Shown here piece by piece: positions 44,839 to 52,979 of a stretch of DNA of 64,000 nucleotides. Both the position numbers and the translations under genes were made by a program. Positions within the stretch are counted from its first letter, which is position 1; every line of letters starts with the position of its first letter. The stretch is from the NCBI GenBank assembly GCA_016187945.1, contig JACPIT010000002.1, positions 62,001-126,000 of the forward strand. Reading direction: 5' to 3'. The DNA is from Opitutia bacterium. GTDB taxonomy: Bacteria > Verrucomicrobiota > Verrucomicrobiia > Opitutales > Opitutaceae. The notes under the pieces were generated by a model. The model was not told the origin of the DNA and searched no databases. It saw nothing but the letters and a program-made list of their open reading frames with translations.

Positions 44839-45537
44839 TCAGCGGGCTTTGACGGTGGAGAGGAAGGTGCGGAACGCCTCGCGCTGGCTCGCGACGAGCG
44901 AGTCAGGGCCGGTGAGTTTGAAGAACCACGTCTCGCCCTGATACGGCACGATCGCGCCGAGCAGGCGCATCGACGGATTGCCGGACGTGCCGGCCATTTC
45001 GACGAAGTCGATGTGCAGGCCGTTCGCTTCGAGGTGTTCGATGGATTTCTCGACTTCGGCGTCGCCGATCGGCGCGAGGCCGATCTGGCCGCGCCAGCGG
45101 TTCACGTTGGCGTGCAAGCCGCCCGTGTCGCCGGGGAATGCGGTGATCGACAGGTCGCCGGCCGCGCCGCCTTCGCCGGGGACGGTGTAGCTGCCTTTGC
45201 GGATCGAGCCCGGCGCGCGCTCCTGCCATTGGGCGGGCGCGGACCAGACGAGCGCGTTGTTCTTGCTGACGGCGCCTGCCGGCAGGCCGGCCGCGGCCAT
45301 GCCGCCGTCATTGGTCGTGGCGCCGGGCGCGCTGGCGTTGTTCGCGCCGCCGATGGGCGGATGGCCGTCGGGAAGCTGGCCCTGCGCGGCGCCGGCCATG
45401 GCCATCTTCGGGCGTTCGGCGTGAGGCGGAGCGGAGTCGCGCGGCGCGCGGTAGGACACCACTTCGCGGTCTTTGCAGCCGGCGAGGAGGAGCACTGAGG
45501 CGACCAGCGTTTGCGTGGAAAAACGTCGGAGGGACAT
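44839..45537 (-). CDS. lipoprotein of the cytochrome c biogenesis operon
   Basis: A 232-residue protein with lipoprotein signal MSLRRFSTQTLVASVLLLAGC (lipid Cys21). A low-complexity linker (residues 30-90, rich in Gly, Ala, Pro) leads to a folded domain of about 140 residues: LVWSAPAQWQERAPGSIRKG, DLSITAFPGDTGGLHANVNRW and PYQGETWFFKLTGPDSLVA. This pattern resembles periplasmic proteins of unknown function seen beside resB/ccsA in Verrucomicrobiota. It is the first gene of the operon. A role in cytochrome c or haem handling is inferred from position only; no CXXCH motif is present. Confidence 0.82.
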   Translation of the reverse strand: MSLRRFSTQTLVASVLLLAGCKDREVVSYRAPRDSAPPHAERPKMAMAGAAQGQLPDGHPPIGGANNASAPGATTNDGGMAAAGLPAGAVSKNNALVWSAPAQWQERAPGSIRKGSYTVPGEGGAAGDLSITAFPGDTGGLHANVNRWRGQIGLAPIGDAEVEKSIEHLEANGLHIDFVEMAGTSGNPSMRLLGAIVPYQGETWFFKLTGPDSLVASQREAFRTFLSTVKAR

Positions 45538-45556
45538 GCGTGGATTTTCTGAACCC

Positions 45557-45600
45557 TATACTCGGATAAGGGCAACACCAAGCCCCCTTCATCCGATAGC
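45557..45600. promoter_or_regulatory. inverted repeat in divergent pxpB/lipoprotein region
   Basis: TCGGATAAGGG (45562) is complementary to CCCTTCATCCGA (45586-45597) with one mismatch. TATACT lies just before at 45557. It sits midway between divergent genes and could be an operator for the pyroglutamate genes. This is inference. Confidence 0.4.
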
Positions 45601-45677
45601 CCGCTTAGTAATTGGCAAAATGCGCACAGGGCGGATTTTTACTGCGCGCCGCGCCTCCGAATCCTTAGAAAACTCTC

Positions 45678-46409
45678 ATGCGAATCACGCCGGTGGGCGA
45701 CAACGCGCTGCGGATCGAACTGGGGGCGGCGATCGACGAGGCCACGCAACGCAGCGTGCAAGCGGCGTGTGCCGGACTCGATGCGGCGGCGATCCCCGGC
45801 TTCACCGAACTCGTGCCCGCTTACACGACCGTCACCGCGCACTACGATCCGGGCGCGGTCGTGGCGGCGGGTGCGCCCGCGGACGACATCGTGGGCTGGC
45901 TGATGACGCGCGCCGAGCTCGCTTTGAAAAGCCTGCCTGCCAAACCGGCGCGTCAGGGCAAGACGGTCGAGATTCCGGTGTGTTACGGCGGCGAGTTCGG
46001 GCCCGACCTTCCGCGCGTCGCGGCGCAGGCCAAGCTGTCGCCGGAAGAGGTCGTGCGGCGACACGCCGCGGGGAATTACGTCGTGCACTTGGTCGGTTTT
46101 GCGCCGGGCTTTCCGTATCTCGGCGGCATGGACGTGGCGCTGGCGACGCCGCGGCTCGCGCAACCGCGCGCGCAAGTGCCGGCCGGCTCGGTGGGCATCG
46201 CAGGAGCGCAAACCGGCGTGTATCCGCTCGCGACGCCCGGCGGCTGGAACCTGATCGGCCGCACGCCGGTGAAACTCTTCCGCCCCGAGGAGAATCCGCC
46301 GGTGCTGTTGCAGGCGGGAGATCGCGTAAGGTTTCGCGCGATCGAGGCGAACGAGTGGAGGCGAGAAGAGGAAAGCTCCAAGCTCCAACATCCAAGCTCC
46401 AGAGAATGA
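45678..46409 (+). CDS. pxpB: 5-oxoprolinase subunit PxpB (KipI-like)
   Basis: A 243-residue protein starting MRITPVGDNALRIELG. It has the KipI/PxpB core: VEIPVCYGGEFGPDLPRVAA, VVHLVGFAPGFPYLGG, then PRAQVPAGSVGIAGAQTGVY and TPGGWNLIGRTPVKLF. With PxpA and PxpC it opens 5-oxoproline to glutamate using ATP. It is the first gene of the pyroglutamate locus. The C-terminal tail after VRFRAIEANEWRR is SSKLQHPSSRE and is encoded by the left arm of a 163-bp repeat element, which also supplies the stop codon. Confidence 0.95.
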   Translation: MRITPVGDNALRIELGAAIDEATQRSVQAACAGLDAAAIPGFTELVPAYTTVTAHYDPGAVVAAGAPADDIVGWLMTRAELALKSLPAKPARQGKTVEIPVCYGGEFGPDLPRVAAQAKLSPEEVVRRHAAGNYVVHLVGFAPGFPYLGGMDVALATPRLAQPRAQVPAGSVGIAGAQTGVYPLATPGGWNLIGRTPVKLFRPEENPPVLLQAGDRVRFRAIEANEWRREEESSKLQHPSSRE

Positions 46410-46535
46410 CCAAACCGATGAAACCACGAAGGCACAAAAGCACAAAGTCGGAGGCTCCCTCCGTGTCTCTGTGCCTTTGTGGTTCATCTTCGCTTTGGTG
46501 TTTCTGTGGAGCTTGGATGTTGGAGCTTGGAGCTT
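46373..46535. repeat. 163-bp inverted-repeat element, copy 1
   Basis: Left arm AAGCTCCAAGCTCCAACATC and onward; right arm GGAGCTTGGATGTTGGAGCT. Both are built of 7-bp units (AAGCTCC, AACATCC). Inside is a second pair, CACGAAGGCACAAAAGCAC against CTGTGCCTTTGTGGTTC. The same 163-base length and plan occurs at 50126-50288. Confidence 0.93.
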
Positions 46536-46605
46536 CCGCGCAGCGGCCGCTTGGAACTTCCGCGTCGCGGGTGCGCGGGTTTTTCGCGACGAAAGGAGCG
46601 ATGTC

Positions 46606-47583
46606 ATGCTGACGGTGCTCAAACCCGGTCTGCTCACGACCGTGCAGGATCTCGGCCGCTTCGGTTATCAGAAGTTCGGCGTGGTCGTGGGCGGCGCGCT
46701 CGATCGCTTCGCGGCGCGCGTGGCGAACGCGATCGTCGGCAACGACGACAATGCCGCCGTGCTCGAGATGGCGCAGCTCGGGCCGGAGCTGCGCTTCGAA
46801 CGCGACACGCTGATCGCGTGGGGCGGAGCGGAATTCGACGCGCGGCTCGGCGGCGAGCCGCTGCCGGCCGATCGCGCGGTCGCGGTGCGTGCAGGCGAGA
46901 CGATCGCGTTTGGCGCGGCGCGAGCCGGCGTGCGCGCCTGGCTCGCGGTGGCCGGCGGCATCGACGTGCCGCTCGTGCTCGGCTCGCGCACGACGTATCG
47001 GCGCGGCGGGTTCGGCGGCTTCGAGGGTCGGCCGCTGCGCGCGGGGGATCGGCTGCGTTGCGGTGACGAGTCGGAGTGGGCGGCGCGCTACCGGAGCACG
47101 GCGCCGCGTTTTTCCGCGTGGTCGGTGCGACCGCACACGCTCGGTAAACCGGCGCCGGCGGGCGTCGTGCGCGCGCTGCGCGGGCCGGAGTGGGAATGGT
47201 TCGGCGCGGAGGCGCATCGGGAGTTTTTCGCGAGCGAATGGCGCGCGACCAAGGATGCCGATCGCATGGGCGTGCGGCTCGCCGGGCCGGCGCTGCCGCA
47301 GCGAGAAAGTCGCGAAATGATTTCCGAAGGCGTGGCGGACGGCGTCGTGCAAGTGCCCGCGGGCGGTGCGCCGATCGTGCTGCTGGCGAGCCGGCAGACA
47401 GTCGGCGGTTATCCGCGCATCGCGGCGGTCGCAACGGTGGACATCGGTCGAGTGGCGCAACTCGCGCCGGGAAGGTCGATCAGGTTTCAGGAAATCGCGG
47501 TCGCTGAGGCGCACGTCCTTTACTTGGCGCGCGAACGCGATCTGAATCGCGTCCGCACCGGCCTGGTTCGGCTGGCCGGTTGA
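46606..47583 (+). CDS. pxpC: 5-oxoprolinase subunit PxpC (KipA-like)
   Basis: From ATG 46606, preceded by a good AAAGGAG at 46592-46598, the protein has 325 residues. The core is GLLTTVQDLGRFGYQKFGV, ARVANAIVGNDDNAAVLEMA, VAGGIDVPLVLGSRTTYRRG and, near the end, LLASRQTVGGYPRIAAVATVDI. It pairs with PxpB as the biotin-carboxylase-like partner of PxpA. In-frame upstream sequence to 46471 is translation of the 163-bp repeat and not the protein start. pxpA follows 7 bases downstream. Confidence 0.95.
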   Translation: MLTVLKPGLLTTVQDLGRFGYQKFGVVVGGALDRFAARVANAIVGNDDNAAVLEMAQLGPELRFERDTLIAWGGAEFDARLGGEPLPADRAVAVRAGETIAFGAARAGVRAWLAVAGGIDVPLVLGSRTTYRRGGFGGFEGRPLRAGDRLRCGDESEWAARYRSTAPRFSAWSVRPHTLGKPAPAGVVRALRGPEWEWFGAEAHREFFASEWRATKDADRMGVRLAGPALPQRESREMISEGVADGVVQVPAGGAPIVLLASRQTVGGYPRIAAVATVDIGRVAQLAPGRSIRFQEIAVAEAHVLYLARERDLNRVRTGLVRLAG

Positions 47584-47590
47584 ACCACGC

Positions 47591-48346
47591 ATGCGCATCG
47601 ATCTGAACTGCGACCTCGGCGAAGGGGCCGGCCACGACGCCGAGCTGATGCCGTTGATCACGTCGGCGAACATCGCGTGCGGCGCGCACGCGGGCGACGA
47701 GGCGACGATGCGGGCGACGGTCGAGCTGGCGCTGCGCCATGGCGTGGCGATCGGTGCGCATCCGGGCTTCGCGGATCGCGAGCATTTCGGGCGCCGCGAG
47801 CAGCCGGTGACGCCGGAGGAAGTTTTTCAGCTCGTGCGGAAACAGGTTTTCGCGCTGCAAGGCATTGCGCGCGACACGGGAGCCGCTGTCGCGCACGTGA
47901 AGTTGCATGGCGCGCTCTACAACTTGGCCGCGCGCGACGCGGCGATCGCGGAGGCGGCGGCGTATGCGGTGCGAGACGCCGGACCGGAGCTGGTTTGGTT
48001 TGCGCTCGCGGGCAGCGCGCAGGTGGCGGCCGGGCGTGAATGCGGACTGACGGTGGCGAGCGAAGTGTTCGCGGACCGGACCTACCAAGCCGACGGTTCG
48101 CTCACGCCGCGGTCGCGAGCGGACGCGCTGATCGCGGACGAAAACATCGCGGTCGCGCAGGTGCTGCGGATGGTGCGCGAACGGAAAGTGTGCGCGACGG
48201 ACGGGGCCGACGCCGCGATCGCGGCCGACACGGTGTGTCTGCATGGCGATGGTGCGCACGCGGTGGAGTTCGCGCGGCGACTGCGCGCGGAGCTGGCGGC
48301 GGCGGGCGTGGAGGTGCGGAGTTTTGCCCGCGAATCACGCGAATGA
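47591..48346 (+). CDS. pxpA: 5-oxoprolinase subunit PxpA (LamB/YcsF family)
   Basis: A 251-residue protein starting MRIDLNCDLGEGAGHD. The family core is LMPLITSANIACGAHAGDEA, then HGVAIGAHPGFADREHFGRR, VAHVKLHGALYN and AVRDAGPELVWFALAG-like strands, ending CLHGDGAHAVEFARRLR. It is the catalytic subunit for ATP-dependent hydrolysis of 5-oxoproline. The last residues ARESRE plus stop come from the left arm of a GCGAAT-type inverted repeat, so the natural C-terminus was probably altered. Confidence 0.95.
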   Translation: MRIDLNCDLGEGAGHDAELMPLITSANIACGAHAGDEATMRATVELALRHGVAIGAHPGFADREHFGRREQPVTPEEVFQLVRKQVFALQGIARDTGAAVAHVKLHGALYNLAARDAAIAEAAAYAVRDAGPELVWFALAGSAQVAAGRECGLTVASEVFADRTYQADGSLTPRSRADALIADENIAVAQVLRMVRERKVCATDGADAAIAADTVCLHGDGAHAVEFARRLRAELAAAGVEVRSFARESRE

Positions 48347-48418
48347 GCGCGAATTTCCGGAGCATTTCACGGGCGATGCGCGGCGCGATCATTCGCGCAG
48401 ATTCGCCTGATTCGCGGG
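48328..48418. repeat. GCGAAT-type inverted repeat, copy 1
   Basis: CCGCGAATCACGCGAATGAG at the left pairs with GATTCGCCTGATTCGCGGG at the right. The left arm gives the pxpA stop; the right arm merges into GGGAGG, the ribosome-binding site of the DUF969 gene. Confidence 0.85.
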
Positions 48419-48428
48419 AGGTTTTTCT

Positions 48429-49139
48429 GTGATTAAACTCATCGGCATCCTCGTCGTCGCGGCTGGGTTCGCGCTGCGGTTCAACACGCTGCTGGTCGTC
48501 ATGGCGGCGGGCATCGCGACGGGGCTCGTGGCGGGGATGTCGTTTCACGAGATCATGGAGCAGTTCGGGAAATTTTTCGTCGAGAACCGCTACATGACGT
48601 TGCCCGTCGTGCTGATCGTGCCGGTCGTTGGGTTGCTGGAACGCTACGGCTTGCAGGAGCGGGCGGAAACTCTGATTCGGCGCGCAAAGGCGGCGACGGC
48701 GGGGCGCGTGATCCTGCTCTACACGGCGGTGCGGCAGATTTCGATCGCGCTCGGCGTGAACATCGGCGGGCACGCGCAGATGGTGCGGCCGCTGGTGGCG
48801 CCGATGAGCGAAGGGGCGGCGCACGCGCAGCACGGCGAGCTGCCGGAAAAAACGAAGGAGGCGATCCGCGCACACGCGTCGGCGGGCGAGAACGTCGGCA
48901 ATTTCTTCGGCGAGGACGTGTTCATCGCGGTCGGCGCGATTCTGCTGATGAAGGGATTTTTCGACGGGCTGAAGATCGAGGTGAGCGTGTGGGCGATGGC
49001 GTTGTGGGGACTGCCGACGGCGCTGGTAGCGTTCGTTGCGATGTGGTGGCGGACGCGCGTGCTCGATCGGCGGATCGCGCGGGAAGTCGCGGAGCAGAAT
49101 GCCGCGGCGGCGCGCGGCGCGAAGGAGGAGGCGCGATGA
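48429..49139 (+). CDS. DUF969 membrane protein, probable pyroglutamate permease subunit
   Basis: A 236-residue protein with six or so membrane segments, starting with GTG 48429 behind GGGAGG (48416-48421). DUF969 strings: VIKLIGILVVAAGFALRFNT, FFVENRYMTLPVVLIVPVVG, LLYTAVRQISIALGVNIGGH and ENVGNFFGEDVFIAVGAILL. The next gene encodes DUF979, always its neighbour in the loci I know. Together they resemble a two-subunit transporter and sit between pxpA and pcp, so transport of 5-oxoproline is a reasonable inference. Stop overlaps the next ATG as ATGA. Confidence 0.88.
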   Translation: MIKLIGILVVAAGFALRFNTLLVVMAAGIATGLVAGMSFHEIMEQFGKFFVENRYMTLPVVLIVPVVGLLERYGLQERAETLIRRAKAATAGRVILLYTAVRQISIALGVNIGGHAQMVRPLVAPMSEGAAHAQHGELPEKTKEAIRAHASAGENVGNFFGEDVFIAVGAILLMKGFFDGLKIEVSVWAMALWGLPTALVAFVAMWWRTRVLDRRIAREVAEQNAAAARGAKEEAR

Positions 49140-50101
49140 ACAGCGTGTTTTCGGTGGAGCTGTTCTACGTGATCTCGGGCGTGGTGTTCGCCGGCGTGGG
49201 CTGGCGGGCGTTGCGCCATCCGCGTCAGCCGCGCCGGTGGGGCTCGGTCGTTTTCTGGGCATTGCTCGCGATCGTTTATCTGTTCGGCAAGTCGCTGCCG
49301 CCGGCCGCAGTCGGTTACGCCGTGCTCGTGATGTCGGTGCTGGCGGCGTTGCGGCAGGTGGAGAAGCCCGCGGCGGAGGGCGCGTCGCGCGAGGAGCGCG
49401 CGGCGGCGGCCGAGCGGCTCGGCAACAAGCTGTTCGTGCCGACGCTGCTGATTCCGGCGACGGCGGTGCTGGGCGCGCTGGTGCTGGCGAAAATTTCGTT
49501 CGGCGGCGTCTGGTTGCTCGACCACAAGAACGCGACGCTCGCGGCGCTCGGGGTCGGCGGGTTGATCGCTCTGGCGGCGGCGTTGCGGATCACGCGTGCG
49601 GCGCCGGCGGTGCCGATCGGCGAGGGGAGCCGGTTGTTGCAGGCGATCGGTTGGGCGCTGGTGCTGCCGCAGATGCTGGCGGCGCTCGGGGGGATTTTTG
49701 CCCAGGCGGGCGTCGGGCAAGTCGTGTCCGAGTTGGTCGCGAGCGCACTGCCGACGCAGTATCCGTTCGTGGCGGTGGCGGCGTATTGCGTGGGGATGGC
49801 GCTGTTCACGATGTGCATGGGCAACGCGTTCGCGGCGTTCCCGGTGATCACGCTCGGGATCGGCCTGCCCCTGATCGTGCAGCAGCACCACGGCAATGTC
49901 GCGATCATGGCCGGCATCGGGATGCTGTCGGGCTATTGCGGGACGCTGATGACGCCGATGGCGGCGAACTTCAACATCGTGCCCGCGATGCTGCTCGAGT
50001 TGCGCGACAAGAACGCTGTCATCCGCGCGCAGGTGCCGCTCGCGCTCGCGATTCTCGCCGCGAACGTGGTCATCATGTGGCTGTGCGTTTACCGTTTTTA
50101 G
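49136..50101 (+). CDS. DUF979 membrane protein, probable pyroglutamate permease subunit
   Basis: A 321-residue polytopic protein beginning MNSVFSVELFYVISGVVFAG. A strong AAGGAGG (49122-49128) precedes the ATG, which overlaps the stop of the DUF969 gene. DUF979 strings: ERLGNKLFVPTLLIPATAVL, FVAVAAYCVGMALFTMCMGN, AFAAFPVITLGIGLPLIV and GYCGTLMTPMAANFNIVPAM. The charged cytoplasmic loop near residues 75-95 is typical. It should act with the DUF969 protein as a membrane carrier. The substrate is inferred from the flanking pxpABC and pcp genes and is not shown by sequence. Confidence 0.88.
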   Translation: MNSVFSVELFYVISGVVFAGVGWRALRHPRQPRRWGSVVFWALLAIVYLFGKSLPPAAVGYAVLVMSVLAALRQVEKPAAEGASREERAAAAERLGNKLFVPTLLIPATAVLGALVLAKISFGGVWLLDHKNATLAALGVGGLIALAAALRITRAAPAVPIGEGSRLLQAIGWALVLPQMLAALGGIFAQAGVGQVVSELVASALPTQYPFVAVAAYCVGMALFTMCMGNAFAAFPVITLGIGLPLIVQQHHGNVAIMAGIGMLSGYCGTLMTPMAANFNIVPAMLLELRDKNAVIRAQVPLALAILAANVVIMWLCVYRF

Positions 50102-50125
50102 AAACCGAAGCGGGCCGCGGCGCGG

Positions 50126-50288
50126 AAGCTCCAAGCTCCAACATCCAAGCTCCAGAGAAACACCAAACCGGAGATGAACCACAGAGCCACAAAGGCACAG
50201 AGCAGAACGGCGTCTTTGTGCCTCCGTGTCTTTGTGGTTTCATCGATCTTTCTATTCACTGGAGCTTGGATGTTGGAGCTTGGAGCTT
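50126..50288. repeat. 163-bp inverted-repeat element, copy 2
   Basis: Left arm AAGCTCCAAGCTCCAACATC, right arm TTGGATGTTGGAGCTTGGAG; the internal pair is ATGAACCACAGAGCCACAAA against TTTGTGCC and TTTGTGGTTTCAT. It covers most of the 234-base gap between DUF979 and pcp. Confidence 0.94.
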
Positions 50289-50335
50289 TTTCTCCGCGCT
50301 CCTAGTTTCTCCTCCGCATCGCAACGCCCCTCTCC

Positions 50336-50974
50336 ATGCGCAACATCCTCCTGACCGGATTCGAGCCGTTCGACGGACAAGCCATCAACCCTTCGGAGGA
50401 AATCGCGCGAGAGATCAACGACGCGAAGATCGCGCGCCACCGCATTGTCGGCGCGCTGCTGCCGTGCGTGTTCGGCACGGCGATCAAGGAGCTGAAGCAT
50501 CAGATCAAGCTGCACGATCCGGACATCGTCATCTGTCTCGGTCAGGCGGGCGGCCGCGCGGAGATCACGCCGGAGCGCGTGGCGATCAACATCGACGACG
50601 CGCGCATTCCCGACAACGCGGGCCAGCAGCCGATCGACAAGGCGATCGTGAAGGACGGGCCGGCGGCGTATTTTTCGACGCTGCCGATCAAGGCGATCGT
50701 GCAGGAACTGCGGAAGCACGACATCCCGGCGGCGGTTTCGCAGACGGCGGGCACGTTCGTCTGCAATCACGTTTTCTACGGTCTCATGCACGAACTCTCG
50801 ACGCATCGCGCGGGCGTGCGCGGCGGGTTCATCCATGTGCCGTTCGTGCCGGAGCAGACGAGCGACAAGCCGAGCTTGCCGTTCGAGAAAATGACCGAGG
50901 CCGTGCGGCTCGCGATCGCGGCGAGTGTCGATTACCACCGGGACATCAAGAGCGCGGGCGGGCAGGTGAGCTGA
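50336..50974 (+). CDS. pcp: pyrrolidone-carboxylate peptidase (pyroglutamyl peptidase I)
   Basis: A 212-residue cysteine peptidase (C15) starting MRNILLTGFEPFDGQAINPS. The catalytic Glu is in GGRAEITPERVAINIDDARI, the Cys in SQTAGTFVCNHVFYGL and the His in GGFIHVPFVPEQ. It removes N-terminal pyroglutamate from peptides in the cytoplasm. It closes the pyroglutamate locus: peptide cleavage here, ring opening by PxpABC, membrane carriage by DUF969/DUF979. A 163-bp repeat element separates it from DUF979, so it may have its own promoter. Confidence 0.96.
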   Translation: MRNILLTGFEPFDGQAINPSEEIAREINDAKIARHRIVGALLPCVFGTAIKELKHQIKLHDPDIVICLGQAGGRAEITPERVAINIDDARIPDNAGQQPIDKAIVKDGPAAYFSTLPIKAIVQELRKHDIPAAVSQTAGTFVCNHVFYGLMHELSTHRAGVRGGFIHVPFVPEQTSDKPSLPFEKMTEAVRLAIAASVDYHRDIKSAGGQVS

Positions 50975-51020
50975 GGTCGGAGGGCGGAGGACGAGAGTCT
51001 GAGTTGCGGCTCGGGCCGGT

Positions 51021-51050
51021 GGAGCGGCGATATTATATCGCCGTTCCGTG
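51021..51050. repeat. GGAG-type REP-like hairpin (CGGCGATAT core), copy 2
   Basis: GGAG plus CGGCGATATTATATCGCCG, a perfect 19-base hairpin, then TTCCGTG. It is a near-identical partner of 3249-3278, here between convergent pcp and the PP2C gene. Confidence 0.9.
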
Positions 51051-51061
51051 GACGCAGCCGG

Positions 51062-52657
51062 TCATTTTTGCGCCGCGAACTCCATCGCCACGATGCACAC
51101 GTCGTCGGCGAGGGCGCCGGTGCCACCGGTGTAGTCGCGCACCGTGCGGAGGAGTTGGTTGCAGGTGGTGTCGAATCTCGCGGCGGCGCACTGGCCCAGG
51201 ATGAAGCACAGCCGGTCCTCGCCGAAACAGGAGCCGCTCGAGTTCGTCGCCTCGATCAGGCCGTCGGTGAAAGCGAAGAAGCGGTCGCCGGGGGCGAACG
51301 AGGTCTGACCGGAGGTGTAGGCGAAGCGCGGGAGCAGGCCGGCGGCGGGCTCGGGGTCGGGGAGCGCGAGGCGTTCGATCTCGTTGCCGCCGCGGATGAG
51401 AATCGGCGGCGGGTGGCCGGCGTTGGCGTAGTGCAGCGTGCGGGCTTCGAGATCGACCAGCGCGAAAAACGCCGAGGCGAACATCGCGGAGCCGGACTGT
51501 TCCGCGATGGGGCAGAGCGCTTCGTTGAGCTCGTTCATGACGTGCGCGGGATCGGCGGCGCGCGGACCCAACTCCTGAAACACGCCGCGGATCATCGCGG
51601 TGAGCAGACCGGCGCGGACGCCGTGGCCCATCACGTCGCAGATGAGGAGGCCGCAGCGCGTGTCGGAGAGTTGGAGGAGGTCGAAGAAATCGCCGCCGAG
51701 CGTCGTGGCGGGAACGTAGCAGTGCGTGAAGCGCAGCGCGCTCGCTTCGGGGGCGACGCCGCGCGGGAAGACCGGGTAGGGGCGCGAGAGCAGGACTTCC
51801 TGGAGCTGGCGCGCCATGAGGACGTCGGCTTCCATCTCCTCGGTGCGGCGGGCGAGTTCCTGTTCCGCGAGTTTGCGGTTCGTGATGTCGTGGCTGATGC
51901 CGACGATGCCGGCGATCTGGCCGCGAACGTCGCGGAAGGGAACCTTCGTCGTGAGCGACCAGCGGGTGGTGCCGTCGTCGAGGGTGGCGGATTTCTCGTT
52001 GTTCAGGATCGACTGGCCGGTGGCGAGCACCTGCTGATCGTCGGCCATGGCGACTTCGGCGCGTTCGCCGGGGAGGATTTCGCGAAGCGTGTGACCGGTG
52101 ACTTGTTCCTGGGTTTTGTCGCCGAGGCTCGCGAGATGGGCGTGGTTGTTGAGGAGGTAGCGCGACTCGAGATCCTTGACGTAAATGCGGCTGGGGAGGT
52201 GGTCGATGATCGTGCGGAGGAGGTTGCGCTCGTCGGTGAGTTTTTCCTCGGCAAGTTTGGCGGCGGTGATGTCGCGCGTCAGGCCGAAGGTGCCGATGAT
52301 TTTGCCGCTGGCGTCGCGCCACGGGAGCTTCGTCGTCGAGACCCACGCGGCGGTGCCGTCGCGCATCGTGATGTGTTCCTCTTTGCCGATGACGGCGCGG
52401 CCGGTGCGGATGATCTCGAGCTCGTCGGCGCGGGCGCGCTCGGCGTGTTCGGCGGCGAAATAGTCGAAATCGGTTTTGCCGACGCACTCTTCCGGGGAGG
52501 CGGCGCCGAGGAGGCGGGCTTGGGCGACGTTATTACGGACGAAGCGGCTCTCGGTATCTTTGAAATAGATGCGGTCTGGCGTCGCATCCATGAGCATGCG
52601 GACGATGGACGAATCGACGGACTCGGCGGGGAAAAGGAGCGGCGGGACTTCGCTCAT
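51062..52657 (-). CDS. PAS-PAS-SpoIIE type PP2C serine phosphatase
   Basis: From ATG 52657 the protein has 531 residues and no membrane segment. Two PAS domains (residues 20-130 with ATPDRIYFKDTESRFVRNN, and 148-262 with LPSRIYVKDLESRYLLNNHA) precede a linker coiled coil and a SpoIIE/RsbU phosphatase (300-530). The phosphatase carries TTLGGDFFDLL, CDVMGHGVRAGLL, FAFTDGLIEA and LADDVCIVAM with the metal Asp residues. Such proteins dephosphorylate anti-anti-sigma factors or related signalling proteins after PAS sensing. The partner switch proteins are not in the window. A longer start to 52696 (TTG) is possible. Confidence 0.93.
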   Translation of the reverse strand: MSEVPPLLFPAESVDSSIVRMLMDATPDRIYFKDTESRFVRNNVAQARLLGAASPEECVGKTDFDYFAAEHAERARADELEIIRTGRAVIGKEEHITMRDGTAAWVSTTKLPWRDASGKIIGTFGLTRDITAAKLAEEKLTDERNLLRTIIDHLPSRIYVKDLESRYLLNNHAHLASLGDKTQEQVTGHTLREILPGERAEVAMADDQQVLATGQSILNNEKSATLDDGTTRWSLTTKVPFRDVRGQIAGIVGISHDITNRKLAEQELARRTEEMEADVLMARQLQEVLLSRPYPVFPRGVAPEASALRFTHCYVPATTLGGDFFDLLQLSDTRCGLLICDVMGHGVRAGLLTAMIRGVFQELGPRAADPAHVMNELNEALCPIAEQSGSAMFASAFFALVDLEARTLHYANAGHPPPILIRGGNEIERLALPDPEPAAGLLPRFAYTSGQTSFAPGDRFFAFTDGLIEATNSSGSCFGEDRLCFILGQCAAARFDTTCNQLLRTVRDYTGGTGALADDVCIVAMEFAAQK

Positions 52658-52763
52658 GGGGAGACGCACGATGGGTGGTGCGAACGCGCGGCGCAATAGG
52701 AGAGAGCGGACATGCCGCGCAGTGCGGCAGCGGGCGTGAGGGCGTTGAGCAGGCAGAAGCGCT

Positions 52764-52889
52764 CCCGCGAATGGCGCGAATTGGCACGGATGCAGAGGGA
52801 GAGAAAGTCCTTATCTTCTGCTCAATCGAGTGCGCCGATCGATCTGGGGATCGGGGGTTTCATTCGCGCGCATTCGCGAAATTCGCGGG
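52764..52889. repeat. GCGAAT-type inverted repeat, copy 2
   Basis: CCCGCGAATGGCGCGAATTG at the left pairs with CGCATTCGCGAAATTCGCGGG at the right. It lies in the 322-base gap 52658-52979 upstream of the PP2C gene and downstream of ychF. No gene is visible in the gap. Confidence 0.85.
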
Positions 52890-52930
52890 CGATTGCCTGA
52901 GCCCGATCGAACTGGCGCGCGGGAGTGGTG

Positions 52931-52955
52931 TCAGCCGACTGACGTCGGCTGCTAC
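52931..52955. repeat. REP-like hairpin, family C (single arm)
   Basis: On the minus strand GTAGCAGCCGACGTCAGTCG, a perfect CAGCCGAC-GTCGGCTG type hairpin. It lies 25 bases past the ychF stop. Confidence 0.85.
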
Positions 52956-52979
52956 GAGATCGCGGGAGCGGGACGCGGC

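Noticed and set aside
46471-46605. Longer PxpC start giving a hydrophobic N-terminus
   Set aside because: The segment is the right half of the 163-bp repeat (GVGAWSF-like translation), and ATG 46606 has a proper AAAGGAG in front.
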